From the NCBI GenBank assembly GCA_963556255.1, contig OY744605.1, forward strand, positions 33,417,963 to 33,481,962: a DNA stretch of 64,000 bases, written 5' to 3'. The position numbers and the translations under genes were made by a program. Below the pieces are notes generated by a model. That model did not search any database, was not told the origin of the DNA, and worked only from the letters and a program-made list of their open reading frames with translations. Positions 9,135 through 20,718 of the stretch are shown piece by piece; within the stretch, counting starts at the first letter, position 1, and every line of letters starts with the position of its first letter. Origin of the DNA: Allolobophora icterica (lineage: Eukaryota > Annelida > Clitellata > Crassiclitellata > Lumbricidae).

Positions 9135-11225
9135 GGTGTCCCAAAAATATGTTTTGTTGAATTTTTATACGCAGTCCCTCTGAAAAGTTTCTTTATGGTC
9201 CCATAATAACACCTTTAAAATTTTATGACATTTAAAAAATGTTTAGAGGTCCCCCAAGACTCTTCAATTTTCCCCATTTTGGCATAATTTGCGCCCGACG
9301 TGTCCATTGTCTAAACGCTTTTAGACATCAATCTTGGATCCCATGATAACATGTTAAACACCATTGGAAAGCACTTAAATAGTAGAATCTACAAGTATGT
9401 AACTTTGTTGGATATTATATGTATGGTTTTACAATCAAACAGTACGAAATTAAACAAAACTTAAGATTTTTGGACTTTTGCAATATCAGTTATTACCACT
9501 AATAGTTAGGAGCAATCATCAGTACAAATCTTTGATATTGCAACAAGCCCTGGTTTCAGCTCCCCCATACCTTCATCTGCTTATTCTTCATCATTGATTA
9601 CACCTTCAGCTGCTTATTCTTCATTTCTACAATCTACATTCTACATATCTACATGATTGCACTTAGAAAAGTCTTGCCTGTGTCAACAACTTCAACAACT
9701 TGTAGAAGAAACTGTTTCTGTTCTTCGTTATTGTTGAACGTACTGTTACATACTTTATACATACTGTTACATACTGTATACATGCTGTATAAGGGCAACA
9801 CAACATTCAGCACTCTCATTCACACATGCCAAGTTATTAACAAACTCACAAACGATCTTATATGATTGGCTTTCGAGCAACTCTGCAACTGGAATATCGA
9901 AAAAACTGCCGTCGATGGCGGTAGCTCGGAAGAGAGCTTTGAGAAATAGATAATTCCGTTATTGTGCGGGGAAGAGACTGAACCACATGCAATCCTCGAT
10001 CATCTTTCATTGGTTGAGATAAGTTGTGCTTTCTCTTCAGAAGACAGATGCTGAGAGAAGAGAGAGGGGTTCACTAGCTCTTGGCTTAGGTACCAAGAAT
10101 GACGCTGTATCATCTTCAGTCCTGTGTCTACAGAGCAGCAGCATCAGGCATCAGCAGTGACTCGACATGAGAACCACGAGTGGATGTAGATGTACAAATC
10201 TGTTGAAACGTTAGATGCCCTGTAATTCACAGGTCATCAACTAGATAACAGATTCGTTTTCATCATAAAGGCTTGGGTTTATGGTGGAACAGATCGGACC
10301 ATTTATCTCTAAATCAGTTGAAGAACAGAATGTCAGGCCCAGTTGATGGACAAACTTTATCAAGGCACAATACGAATGCATTAGACAACAGGTGAACAGG
10401 ACTTCAAACATTTCATGTTGACAAGCCATCCACAGCAGATTATGACCGATGGCTGTCTCTAGAAGAGTGCAGGTTCCATTAACTTTGCCGGTGTTTGAGG
10501 CTGTTGTGTCAAAGTACATGCTGATAGTAAATCGCGCTGCCATGACTTCAAAAGGTCCAGAACTGCTATCACTGCTGCTTGTCCTGACTCGGAGGCCAAC
10601 TTTGGCACACCCAGAGGTATTAGTACTTCCATCAACTATAGAGAAGAAATTAGGACTGGCATTCTGTCCACTTTGTCCACGTCTACTGCAGTGGTGTCAT
10701 AGATAGCAGGTTGCCTCCCAGTGCACGACAGATTTACAGGCTTGAAAGTCATCCTTGGTTTGCTCGGCAGCCTCACTACGAAAATGCTTTGTTGACGGTG
10801 AATGGTACCTTAAAAGCACTGCTGAAGATGTTGAGCAGCCTATTTTGTTGACTAGAGAAGCTAGGATCGTCACGAATAATATTATTGGGAAATTTATGTA
10901 ACACTATTACAAATACAAGTGAAGCCAAGAAATCTCGATTTTTCATGTTTTCTGTCTTCTTCATACTTGAAACTTATTCACATATACAATATTTGTCATA
11001 TTATGTTGACATTGCTTGTATGTTGTACCATTTAAGAGCTTTCTAATGGTACTAAGCTTGTTATTATGGGATCAAAGTCTGATCCTATGGCAATTTTCAA
11101 CCTCAGAGACATCATACGTACTTTAGGAAAAACTACCCTAATTCCGAGAGCCTTGGGGGACCCCTAAATCTGTTGTGAATGTCATAAAATTTTGTAGGTG
11201 TTCTTATGGGACCATAAAGAAACTT
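9131..11225 (-). mobile_element. DNA transposon with long inverted repeats, right end truncated
   Basis: The left end (from 9131) holds AAGTTTCTTTATGGTCCCAT, then AACACCT, AAAATTTTATGACATT and GGTCCCCCAAGACTCT. The same blocks recur in reverse complement between about 11225 and 11145, about 85 bases at high similarity. The outermost AGGGTGTCCCAAAAATATG of the left end is missing on the right, where a SINE tail abuts. Inside is a broken minus-strand gene (next entry). Confidence 0.75.
10205..10680 (-). pseudogene. Broken transposon gene with an FDTTASNTG signature
   Basis: Read on the minus strand, three frames together give: LGVPKLASESGQAAVIAVLD followed by LLKSW; then after a frame change ISMYFDTTASNTGKVNG, TCTLLETAIGHNLLWMACQH, EMFEVLF; then after another change GPDILFFN, a stop, and FRDKWSDLFHHKPKPL. 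I recall this order (VPKL, DTT-SNTG, ACxLLE, LACRHH, GPD-LF-RF) from uncharacterised transposon proteins common in cnidarians and arthropods; the family name is not known to me. At least two frameshifts and one stop inactivate it. Confidence 0.55.
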
Positions 11226-11228
11226 TTT

Positions 11229-11466
11229 ATATATTTATTCCGGATATTCCGGATATTTCTATAGCGCCTCTCGAAGTCTACTACTACTCAGAGGCGCTCC
11301 CGACTACAGCATTTGATACTGTGCCGGAATTTTCACGCCGAAGCGCCACGAGCAATTGCGAGTGAAGGACTTGCCCAAGGTCCGTACGCAGCGGCTAGAG
11401 TGGGATTCGAACCTGTAACCCTCCGGTCACAAGGCGCCGAACTTACCACTGAGCCACCACGCCCCA
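11229..11466 (-). mobile_element. tRNA-derived SINE, full-length
   Basis: On the minus strand it starts GGGGCGTGGTGGCTCAGTGG with an A box (TGGCTCAGTGGTAAG) and a B box (GGTTCGAATCC) about 35 bases later. The body runs through CTTGGGCAAGTCCTTCACTC, and the tail is GAGCGCCTCTGAG...GAGAGGCGCTATAGAAATAT then CCGGAATA repeats. The tail hairpin is the same as in local LINE ends. Confidence 0.85.
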
Positions 11467-11778
11467 CGAATGCTATACTACGTGTATGTGTAGAATATAT
11501 GCATTATAAATACATGCACTATAGGATTATCATTTTAAACTCTGCCACTGCTCGTACTCTGGCAGTGCCAGTCCAAAGCTTGTTGGAGAAAGAAGGAGGG
11601 CGACACTAATAATCTTTGTTATGACTCAGTGTCGTTAAATAGCAACTAACAATCATTGTATAATCCCACAATAGTAATTGCAGCATTGTGCAAGAACGAC
11701 AAACTCATATAGCATCATATTTAAAAATCCATTAAGACCTTCACAAGGTCATTCTTAACCTGTATCTATATCTGTACC

Positions 11779-12012
11779 TACTGGCGGCGATCTTGTTTGA
11801 CATGTGGGGGGGGGGGCAATTTAGAATTGATCTGGTTAAAAAAAGTTTTGAACTGATCTTCTAAAAAAAGAGGTCAACAAATTTAAAAAAAACTGTTGAC
11901 CATTTTTTGGTGTTTCTTCAAAATGTGGAGGGAGAAATGTATGGCGTGTCTCCCCCCACTCTTAAAAGTAGGGGTCTTGTTCCCCTCGACCCCGCCCGGG
12001 ATCGCCGCCCAT
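11779..12012 (+). mobile_element. MITE of the GGCGGCGATC family, 234 bases
   Basis: Ends TACTGGCGGCGATC and GATCGCCGCCCATG. Flanks TCTGTACC and CCTGTACC agree at seven of eight bases. Lies in NHE intron 3. Confidence 0.8.
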
Positions 12013-12257
12013 GCCTGTACCTATACGCTATAATTCCATACTTCTACAACCCTTAACTGTCAGCCTTGTTGCCGATAAATATAAATAATGTCCCATATGC
12101 TTCTAAGAATACTATGGGATGCTGGACAATCAGAGATGTCTGACTCTTAGTTCAGTACTACGTATGGAAAAATCATTCGTCCACGTGTCTGTTTTAATGA
12201 AATCACGTCACAAAATCTAACAGGTGGTCATTCGGACTTGACGGTAGATTAACTTAC

Positions 12258-12514
12258 GAAAGAATTCCTGACAGATGAAACATCTCAGCCAACAGAAACG
12301 ACATATAACCGACGACACCGATTATCAACGGTTCCATGACACGTGTATGCTTAGCGAAGCGTGACATTACGCCAGCCAGAAGACCGCAGACTATGCCAAT
12401 GCCAGTGGCACCGATGACAATGACGAAGAAAGATGCGATGCCACTAATGACGTCTACGACGACGATGTTCTCTATGCCGATCACACTGAAGCCCTCGAAC
12501 ATGTGGTACAACAC
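12258..12514 (-). CDS. NHE exon 3: VLYHMFEGF to EMFHLSG
   Basis: 257 bases, phase 0 in and phase 2 out, residues about 275-360. After GAATTCAG it reads VLYHMFEGFSVIGI, then a Val/Ile-rich membrane segment, VMSRFAKHTRVMEPL, and AEMFHLSGIL. Each block has a counterpart in the family (VLYNLFKSF, TRFTKHVRVIEP, AEMFHLSGIMA). The donor is TTTC followed by GTAAGT at 12257. The intron above it carries the (TATG)n array from 12557, which begins only about 40 bases from the acceptor. Confidence 0.92.
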
Positions 12515-12556
12515 CTGAATTCGTAAACCACACAGGTAATAATGCCATGTATCTAC

Positions 12557-12758
12557 TGTATGTATGTATGTATGTATGTAAGCAAGTATACATGTATGTA
12601 TGTAAGCAAGTATACATGTCTGCATGTATGTATGTATGTATGTATGTATGTATGTATGTATGTATGTATGTATGTATGTATGTATGTATGTATGTATGTA
12701 TGTATGTATGTATGTATGTATGTATGTATGTATGTATGTATGTATGTATGTATGTATG

Positions 12759-12789
<31 letters not shown>

Positions 12790-12822
12790 GCAAGTATACA
12801 TGTCTCTATGTATGTATGTATG

Positions 12823-12900
<78 letters not shown>

Positions 12901-12981
12901 GCAAGTATACATGTATGTATGTATGTATGTATGTATGTATGTATGTATGTATGTATGTATGTATGTATGTATGTATGTATC
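12557..12981. repeat. (TATG)n array with AAGCAAGTATACATG interruptions
   Basis: Over 90 TATG units, broken four times by GTAAGCAAGTATACATGT, showing a higher-order pattern. It lies about 40 bases from the NHE exon 3 acceptor. Confidence 0.95.
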
Positions 12982-13620
12982 TATGTTTGCATCTGTGTAC
13001 GCATGTAAGTAGGCATATGTATGTATGTGTGCATGAATGTATGTATGCATGTGTGTCGCCTGTATCACCTTGAAAAAGCGTTGCACAAGTAGATCTATAT
13101 CCAACTCATCTAAACAGATGCAGTTTAATTTAAACAAACATGTATGTTGAACAGATCAGGAAGTACTAAGTATAGTGTTGGGTCTAAATATATACGTGTA
13201 TATAGGTCTATTCAGGCCTACTTATGGTTCTGTTACTTCAAGCAAGTAAATATGTAAGTAAGTAAGTATATTCTTTATCGAACCAACTGCATATCCGCGA
13301 TTTGGTGTACATACTTTAACAGAATAAAGCATTCTAATTAAGAAAGATTTTTCGCGTTAGATTGTCTGCCCGCTGTATGGTACGATCGTGCAGTCGCGGG
13401 CGCATGGAATAAGGAAGTGCCTGCATTGGCGGAAGGGGCCGATGCAACGCGTGGCTCGGGCTCCCTAGAACCGCAGCAAAGAGGCCCTCAATGGCCACTC
13501 GGCGCAGCTTTGAGACCGTGTGCCACCATTGTGCGCAGGACGAGTGACTGCGTCTACAGTGAAATTATAAGGCGAAAGCGAATGCATTTAATTATTAATT
13601 GCATGTGTTCAATTAATATA
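12981..13620. other. NHE intron 2, with a GC-rich island
   Basis: 13370-13560 is GC-rich and holds several CpG and GGGCGC words unlike the surroundings. No coding frame or family recognised. Confidence 0.4.
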
Positions 13621-13625
13621 CTAAC

Positions 13626-14092
13626 GACTGCGATTCCATCGTTGAGTAGGGATTCTCCGAATACAACGATGTGCAGGATTTCGTTGACCTGGATGGATTC
13701 GAAGACAGCCAACACGGCAACCGGGTCAACGGCGGCCAACAGAGATGCAAAGACGAGGGAGTGGAGCAGTAGCATCGGTTGGTCGAGGTTGAAGCCATTG
13801 GCCTGGTCGACGCCCCAGAGGGTGAACCCGAGCCAGAGCGTGTTGAGCAGGGTCCCGACCACAGCGTACAGGAGAATCGTGCCCAGGTTGTCGAAGAAGG
13901 ACCGCATCGGCATGAAGTAGCCGGCGTCGAGGATGATCGGCGGAAGGAGGATGAGGAAGAAGGTCTGGACGTTCAGCTGGTAGTTGTGGTCGGGGATGGT
14001 GAAGTAGAGGATGACTCCCAGCGCGATTCCGATGACGATCAGAAGACAGCTTTCCGGAAATAACGTTTCCAGCTTCTTCTGAGAATGGAAGA
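13626..14092 (-). CDS. NHE exon 2: core transport domain with GESLLND motif
   Basis: 467 bases, incoming phase 1, outgoing phase 0, residues about 119-274. It opens after TTCTCTAG with VFHSQKKLETLFPES, which restores the family's FH...PES junction with exon 1. A second AG 13-18 bases further in would break the frame. It then holds a hydrophobic span, the FFLILLPPI segment (the amiloride-sensitive region in mammalian NHEs), IILDAGYFMP, NLGTILLYAVVGT, AAVDPVAVLAVFE and HIVVFGESLLND. The Asn-Asp pair of the last motif falls at residues 269-270 and is the cation-translocation pair in CPA1 exchangers. The motif continues GIAVV where vertebrate plasma-membrane NHEs usually have AVTVV. The donor is GTC followed by GTTAGT. 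Confidence 0.92.
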
Positions 14093-14239
14093 CTAGAGAA
14101 CAACACGAACAATGTGATCACCGTTATAGATAAACAGTCTCACAATAATATTGACTGAAATTAGACCCATAAACTGAGCTAATGTGATGTATTGCATTTT
14201 TCAGGATTAAAGTTTCGCAAATAATGGAGCTCTGCCAAG

Positions 14240-14592
14240 TTTGCACGTAAGCTATGTATTGCCTGGTACTGTCAGCTTGGCCGCGTTCCTTTCTATCTAC
14301 GTTAGCTTTGCTTTCGAGCGTTCGCACTTCCTGGTCACCGTTCACTCCGTTCCACCGTCCGTGGTGACGTACATGTTCCTTTCGCTCGCACTGCAACCAT
14401 GCAACAGCGTGCATTCTCCCTTCAATTGCCGGCCCCACTATCTGGAACTGGCTTCCTCTAGAATTGCGGTCTCTCCCCCCGGGACTCGTTCACCTCTTTT
14501 TTCTCTGCTCTTAAGGCCGTTATCTCTCGCCTTAGCTGGACTGGGATCGCCTCTTAATAGTTACCTTGAAGAGAGCGCTATATAAATGTGTA
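14240..14592 (+). pseudogene. LINE reverse transcriptase C-terminal end, frames broken
   Basis: Broken frames give GDVHVPFARTATMQQRAFSL, a WNWLPL(E)LRSLPRDSF-like segment and FFSALKAVISRLSW, then AGAGCGCTATATAAATGTGT. The remnant lies just upstream of NHE exon 2 and its tail leads directly into the (TTGA)n array. Confidence 0.6.
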
Positions 14593-14593
14593 G

Positions 14594-15105
<512 letters not shown>

Positions 15106-15366
15106 CAGGCCTAGACTTAGGCTGACTGTTGCCACATAAGAGGTAACTGCTGCATGTGCCGTCTTGGTCATAGACCTAGACTATATATATATTATATATT
15201 ATATATATATACTTGGTAACTGTTTCATTTTGAACGATTGTTTTCGTTAATCAGTGAGTGTTCTCTTTGAACAACGGATGAGTAGGCCCCTAATAGGCCT
15301 ATGTAATTTCACGTAAATTACAACTTTTGCAATTTCTCAAAGTCAAACAAAATCTGTTGCATCAAA

Positions 15367-15880
15367 CAGTGGCGGCGATCTTGTCTGAGAGGTGGGGGGG
15401 GAACAAAGTCGGCAATGGTCTGGTTGATGACTTTTTTTAGGAATTCATGTCCGAAAAAGATAATTTACTTTACTTTTCAGGAATTCATCTCCACAAAAAC
15501 TTAAAGACTTTTCAACGAATTAATCTAAAAAAAAGTTGATGACCTTTTTTAGTCATTGACCTCTTTTTAAAACTGTTCAATTCGTCTAGCAAATAAATTC
15601 ATTACCTTTTTTAAAGATTCATCTCCTGAAAATTTCATACAATTTTTTTCCTAATTTCTTCTTCTTTCTCAGAATTTTCGGGGGAACACTTCTGCTCAAA
15701 ACATTTCGTTTCTACCTCATCTGGTCAAAAAGGCAGTGAAAACCCTCACGCGCAATTACATTTCTTGGCATTTTTGGTGTTTCTTCAAAATTGGGGGGGG
15801 GGGTAAATGTATAGCTTGTCCCCCCCACTCTTAAAGGTGGGGGGTCATGTCCCCCTCGACCCCCCAGATCGCCACCAATG
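15367..15880 (+). mobile_element. MITE of the GGCGGCGATC family, 514 bases
   Basis: Ends CAGTGGCGGCGATC and GATCGCCACCAATG. Flanks GCATCAAA and GCATCAAG agree at seven of eight bases. The interior has repeated GACCTTTTTT and AGGAATTCAT words. Confidence 0.82.
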
Positions 15881-16123
15881 GCATCAAGGAAACCAACGTA
15901 TTCCATACAGCGTATGCTTAATCAAATCGAGCGGAGAAGACCTGTGGTGTTTGGCGAGTGTTTGCGCCTCAACGAAGTCCACATTGGGTGAGGGTGGAAT
16001 ATGATTGCGTCGTAGATCTACTCAGGGTGGCAATCGTCTTCAGAACGACGTTTAAAATTTATAATTACTAAACTGTAATTATAAACTAAAATTATAATTA
16101 AATAAATCTGCACCATCAGGAAC

Positions 16124-16684
16124 ATGTGGAGACGACTCAACAAACTGATCACATGGGGGACAACTGCCGCGACAACGGATGAATTCAACGCCCATTATGG
16201 TCGAACGTTGACAGACAACCCATATGAGCCAACCAACAAGAGACAAACTGCGACGCCCAGCCATCAGTTGACAACAGAAATAGGAGACATTCAGCTCTTA
16301 GATCGGCTGACGGAGCCGACGGTCTCCGAGTATGGCTTCTGCGTCTCACTGTTCAGGCGTATTCCAACGTATCAGCGCATCTAATCAGCCTCTCCAACAA
16401 CCACTGCCATGTGCCCTCCCAGTGGAAGACTGCTATCATCCATCCAATTCCCAAAATTGATTCTCCGACGTTTCCTGCAGACTTCCGCTCAATCTCCATA
16501 GTCCCTGTTCTGTCCAGACTGGTCTGTTGTTCTGCGCCTTCTCGCCGACCACTACGCTATTCGACCGACAGGCTCCACAACTGCCGCTCTCATCTCGATT
16601 CTCCACCAAATCTCCTCTGTCCTAAAGGAAAACGTATGTCACCCTCATTTCGCTAGACTTTTCTAAGGTTTCATTACTTGATTT
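16124..16684 (+). pseudogene. LINE: linker and first RT motifs
   Basis: Reads EFNAHYGRTLTDNPYEPTNK, then VPSQWKTAIIHPIPKIDSPT, FPADFRSISIVPVLSR, and after a frame change HYAIRPTGSTTAALISILHQ and ISSVLKENV. These match RT motif 1 (W--A-I-PI-K) and motif 2 (DFRPIS) of CR1/L2-like LINEs. The YxDD part is missing. Confidence 0.7.
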
Positions 16685-17189
16685 CATGGTCATAACTGTA
16701 AGAAATCGTTACAAAGCCAGCTAAAACCTGAAAGCAGCCGATATTCAAGCCATTTAGGCTATTAGTTTATGCCTATGGTGATCTAGGATACAAAAATCGC
16801 GAGCGTGTTTATTGAACTACTTTCCTTAATTTACATAATTACATATGTATGTGTGTGTGTGCGCGCGCGTGCGTGTATGTGTTGATCTGTTAAACCTTTG
16901 TATCCGTTTCTTGAGAATTGTTGTTTCAGTGGACGACCCCTCTGTCATTCTGAGTCTTTTTATGAAATAGATTCACTCCACGACGACAGTCGGGTCATGA
17001 ATTCTTAAGGTCAAAGATCAACAAATCTCTACTGTCATTTTCGTCTCATTGAACGGCATTTCGCAGACTATTTTTATTTACCGATTGAAGTGGTCTATTG
17101 TTGAACGGATTAAAAGAACTAAATATTGACGGACCGTGACTGGTGCACCAAATGGCCCCAGTCACAATCGAATAGGTGTCTACTGTTCG

Positions 17190-17425
17190 AATTCTGAATG
17201 CAATGATCCGGGTACATAGTGTGTCGTGATCACACAAATGAGAACATTTGCGTAAACCAAGACACAGCGCATGATTATCTACAGTGCACTATTCTCTCGT
17301 CGAAATTGTGGAATTAGTGTGACCCTGTTACGTAGCGCGTCGTGATCACATAAATGAGAACATTTGTGTAAATCACGACTCATTGTGTATAATGATCCAT
17401 AATGCATTATAGGATGGTAATCTTG
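17190..17425 (+). repeat. Two diverged tandem copies of a 118-base unit
   Basis: TCGTGATCACACAAATGAGA and ACATTTGCGTAAA in the first match TCGTGATCACATAAATGAGA and ACATTTGTGTAAA in the second. Confidence 0.8.
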
Positions 17426-17439
17426 TAACTCATTCCTCC

Positions 17440-17895
17440 CACCAGTATACCTACTCCATTGCAATCTGCATCAGGCTCCTCTGCTAATTACCCCAACAGG
17501 CTTTCCACTCCAAGTCTAACCTCTTCACGAATATCTACCCTAATACCAGTGGTTAAAGTGGTTTGGGTGAGCAGTGGGAACGCAAAAGAAGAGTTTCATT
17601 GAAACGCATGCGTGAGCAATGGGAACGCAAGCAAGGAATTTCGAGAGCAGTGGGAACGCCGTTCCCACAGTTCCCACTCCACTTTAACCCCTGCCTAATA
17701 CCGTCCGTCTTCCAGGCTTTTCGTCCTCAGCGAAACCAGCCTAAACAGCTCTTCTACCTCCTCTCTCTGGTCTCTCTGGCAAACGAACTCGGAACTTCCC
17801 CTGCATCTCTGGACGACCCCTCTGCCACGACGCAACGCTCGTGAATGAGCTTGTGCCCTGCGCTTAGTTTTAGAATAACGCTCTAGAAATTTGGA
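17440..17895 (+). mobile_element. LINE 3' end, interrupted by a short tandem repeat
   Basis: Contains AGGCTTTCCACTCCAAGTCT, CAACGCTCGTGAATGAGCTT and GTGCCCTGCGCTTAGTTTT, shared with the LINE ends at 32890 and 36650. Between 17550 and 17690 it is interrupted by repeated GAGCAGTGGGAACGCAA units. Confidence 0.65.
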
Positions 17896-18289
17896 CTACA
17901 CCATTAGGCCTTACTCTGTTAAGCTCTGTGCTTTTAAAACCAGCGCCAAAATTACGTGTAGGTCCCCTATAGCTCTGTTAAAATGCCTATACAAAGTCTT
18001 TAATTCTAAGCCTACGGCTATGTGGGTATACGCCTTCATTTTCGAAAACACGCATACATGTCTTGGCCTATAAAGGTCTATATTATGTAGACCAAGACTG
18101 CAGATCCACACTGGCCCTTCAGAACACGTGAAAACTGTATGTCACACGTGCTTCTATACCATCAACGTCAGATTCGCTAGATACGCCGCTCGTTAACATC
18201 TGAATCCGCCACGACGCTGATGCATGCATTCATAATGCACCAGAGTTGACTATGGCAATTCTACATCTATGCCGCACATTAATCAGTTG

Positions 18290-18705
18290 CAATATGTTCT
18301 AAATGCTGCTGCTCGCCTGATCGGCGGCATACCCAATTTCGAGCATATACCTAGCTGTAGCCTATACTGGAGGATCTGCGCTGGTTGCCCATGCAAAAGA
18401 TTCTAATGCTTATGCGTAATTGTCTTGCAGGCCGTGCCCCAGTCTATCTCAGGGAGTTTTGTTTGCCGGTGTCATTCATACCAGGCCTTAGATTCCTTCG
18501 TTCTGCCACGCAAGGCGACCTGGCTATCCCTATGGCTCAAACTTCCACAGTGCTCCATAAAAGCCTCGCTGCTGTCGGTCCATCTTTCTGGAATAGGTTG
18601 CCCTCCGAAATGAACTTCTTGGTCTTTCTTTTGCCGAAACGGGAATGGCGCCGCTGAGTCGAAAAGTACTCTATATGGTGCGCTATTATTAGAAATCACG
18701 TATTA
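18290..18705 (+). pseudogene. LINE reverse transcriptase C-terminal end
   Basis: LQYVLNAAARLIGGI-like start, then MLMRNCLAGRAPVYLREFCL, LRFLRSATQGDLAIPMAQTS and SLAAVGPSFWNRLPSEMN. This is the canonical LINE C-terminal domain (N-AAR-I, L-WLP, P-YL-----P, G-P-WN-LP) with at least one frameshift. Confidence 0.75.
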
Positions 18706-19077
18706 CAATAAACTAAATCAACGATGTCTCTGTTTAAGGTTACAGCTGAACATCTGAAGGAATGAAAAACAGAATTTAAGCTTATTATGTTCCACTGTTT
18801 TTCAGTTGGGATTTAAAGTGAAGTGCTCTCTTCAGGTGTTTATTTACTTGGTCGTGCTTGTGGCTGATTTCGTGGCGGCCGTTGTTGCTCTTTCATTTAA
18901 ACTCTAAACCTACGTGACCTGACGATGTTTTTCAGTGCAACCAAGCATATAACGAATTCGTTATCTTATTGACACTTGGACTGTTAGACAGTAAAACGAA
19001 TTATAAAGCGACGAGCACGTCGAATGCTAATTATGCGTATTAGAGCTAGATCACTATACACGCGCAGCGAGAAAGAG

Positions 19078-19268
<191 letters not shown>

Positions 19269-19702
19269 AAACTTCTGATGACTTAAGTAAAGTTAACTTT
19301 GTCCCAGTCAAAGTCGATCAAATTTACGACGCTTATAAACGCACTGAGGGCAAACACGCGTCGGCCAATAATATTTATTCAAGTTAATAATTTAAGCGAA
19401 TTTATCTTTCTCAAATAGCCTATATACTCTGATCCCACTGTGATCTTCAAGATTGACCTTCGTTACCTTCGTATTCAAGTAAACAAGCAAAGAAGTTGGT
19501 ATGCGAATCTGATCCCACCATGTAAGTCACATGCTGTGGGTAGGCCTACTAATGACCGCATTTAGGCCTATAATAAGCAAGCGTTAGCTATAAACAACTT
19601 TACAGAAACAGGACACAAGCGAAGAGAAACAACCACGGACAACAATTATGTCCATCGACCCATGCATGTTTAATTTTTCATGCGCCTTCACACAGCGCTT
19701 TA

Positions 19703-20454
19703 TAAATTTCGGTGACCCGTCAAAGCGCCCCGGACAAAAGCGCCCCGACAAATACGCCCCTACAAATGCGCCACATAAATTCCCCACAAATGCGCCACAA
19801 ATCACCAACAAATGCGCCCCGACATTTGCGACAAATTATTGGTCAGATGGAACCTCATTATTTGTTCCGAGTGCTTGCTTGTTGCATTAACGACTGTATT
19901 TGATCAACACGCGACGAAAAGACAGTTCAGAAGCATACGTAAGTGCAATTTCAAATTTAATTTGTCTGACTCTAATAGTCACATAACATTTTTCTTTTGT
20001 TGTTGTTTTCATCTTTATATTAAATTTTTTACAATTTAATTCGATTCTGTTAATTGCTCAACTATTTTTGTTCAAACTATGGTTTAATCGATCTTCCAGC
20101 TTCTAGTTTGAGCTATGTTTTCAACTTTTCATTGAGAATCCAGCTTTTAGTTTCATTTATACATTCAACGATAACCCAAACTACCAGTTGGCTGAGCGAT
20201 GAACACATAGCTCCAACTAGAAGCTGGAAGATCGATGAAAATATTGTTCAAACTAAAAGCTGGAAGATCGATGAAAATAATGTTCAAACTAGAAGATGGA
20301 TTAAACAAAGCTGAAACTAGATTTCATCCACGGAGGCGCATTTGTCAGGTCGCATTTGTCGGGCGCATTTGTCGGGGCGCATGTGACGGGGCCCATTTGT
20401 CGGGGTGCTTTTTCGGAGCGCTTTGTCCGGGGCGCTTTTGACGGTGTAAATTTC
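19703..20454. mobile_element. Foldback-type element with subrepeated inverted ends
   Basis: The left arm AAATTTCGGTGACCCGTC then AAAGCGCCCCGGACAAAAGC is followed by four or five GCGCC(C/A)-GACAAAT units. The right arm, in reverse complement, reads AAATTTACACCGTCAAAAGC then GCCCCGGACAAAGC and the same units. The interior contains a second inverted pair around ATCGATCTTCCAGCTTCTAG (20084) and CTAGAAGCTGGAAGATCGAT (20217). No coding capacity. Confidence 0.75.
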
Positions 20455-20577
20455 CAGGTAAGAGCCAACCGTAAGATATGGGCCTACTCAGCTGTTTAAC
20501 TATGCACGTGGACCGGTTGCGGAAGCGTCTTTTTAGTGGGTTCTCTGCGTCTCGGTTCAAGTCATGGTAGGCCTGGG

Positions 20578-20718
20578 CATAGGCGTAGACTCTGCGGAGG
20601 GGCAGCCGGGGCACGTGCCCCCCATAATTGAAATTGACTGTACATTCAATGCAATAAGTGTAGAAAAAAAATAGCCAAATGCCCCCCTGCCAATATTTTG
20701 GACAAGTTTACGCCAGTG
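20578..20718 (+). mobile_element. Short hAT MITE, 141 bases, with perfect target duplication
   Basis: Ends CATAGGCGTAGAC and GTTTACGCCAGTG. GGCCTGGG occurs at 20570-20577 and 20719-20726. The interior holds GGCACGTGCCCCCC and a related copy is at 52136. Confidence 0.88.

Noticed and set aside
11400..11466. tRNA gene on the minus strand
   Set aside because: A and B boxes are present, but the acceptor stem does not close and the SINE body follows directly.
12553..13137. Long YIHT/MYVC open frames on both strands
   Set aside because: Translations of the (TATG)n array; every frame is open because the repeat lacks stops. Only 12258-12514 of this neighbourhood is coding.
13726..14121. 131-codon minus-strand frame and the acidic plus-strand frame 13779-14063
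   Set aside because: Both overlap NHE exon 2 in other frames. The exchanger motifs are in the third frame.
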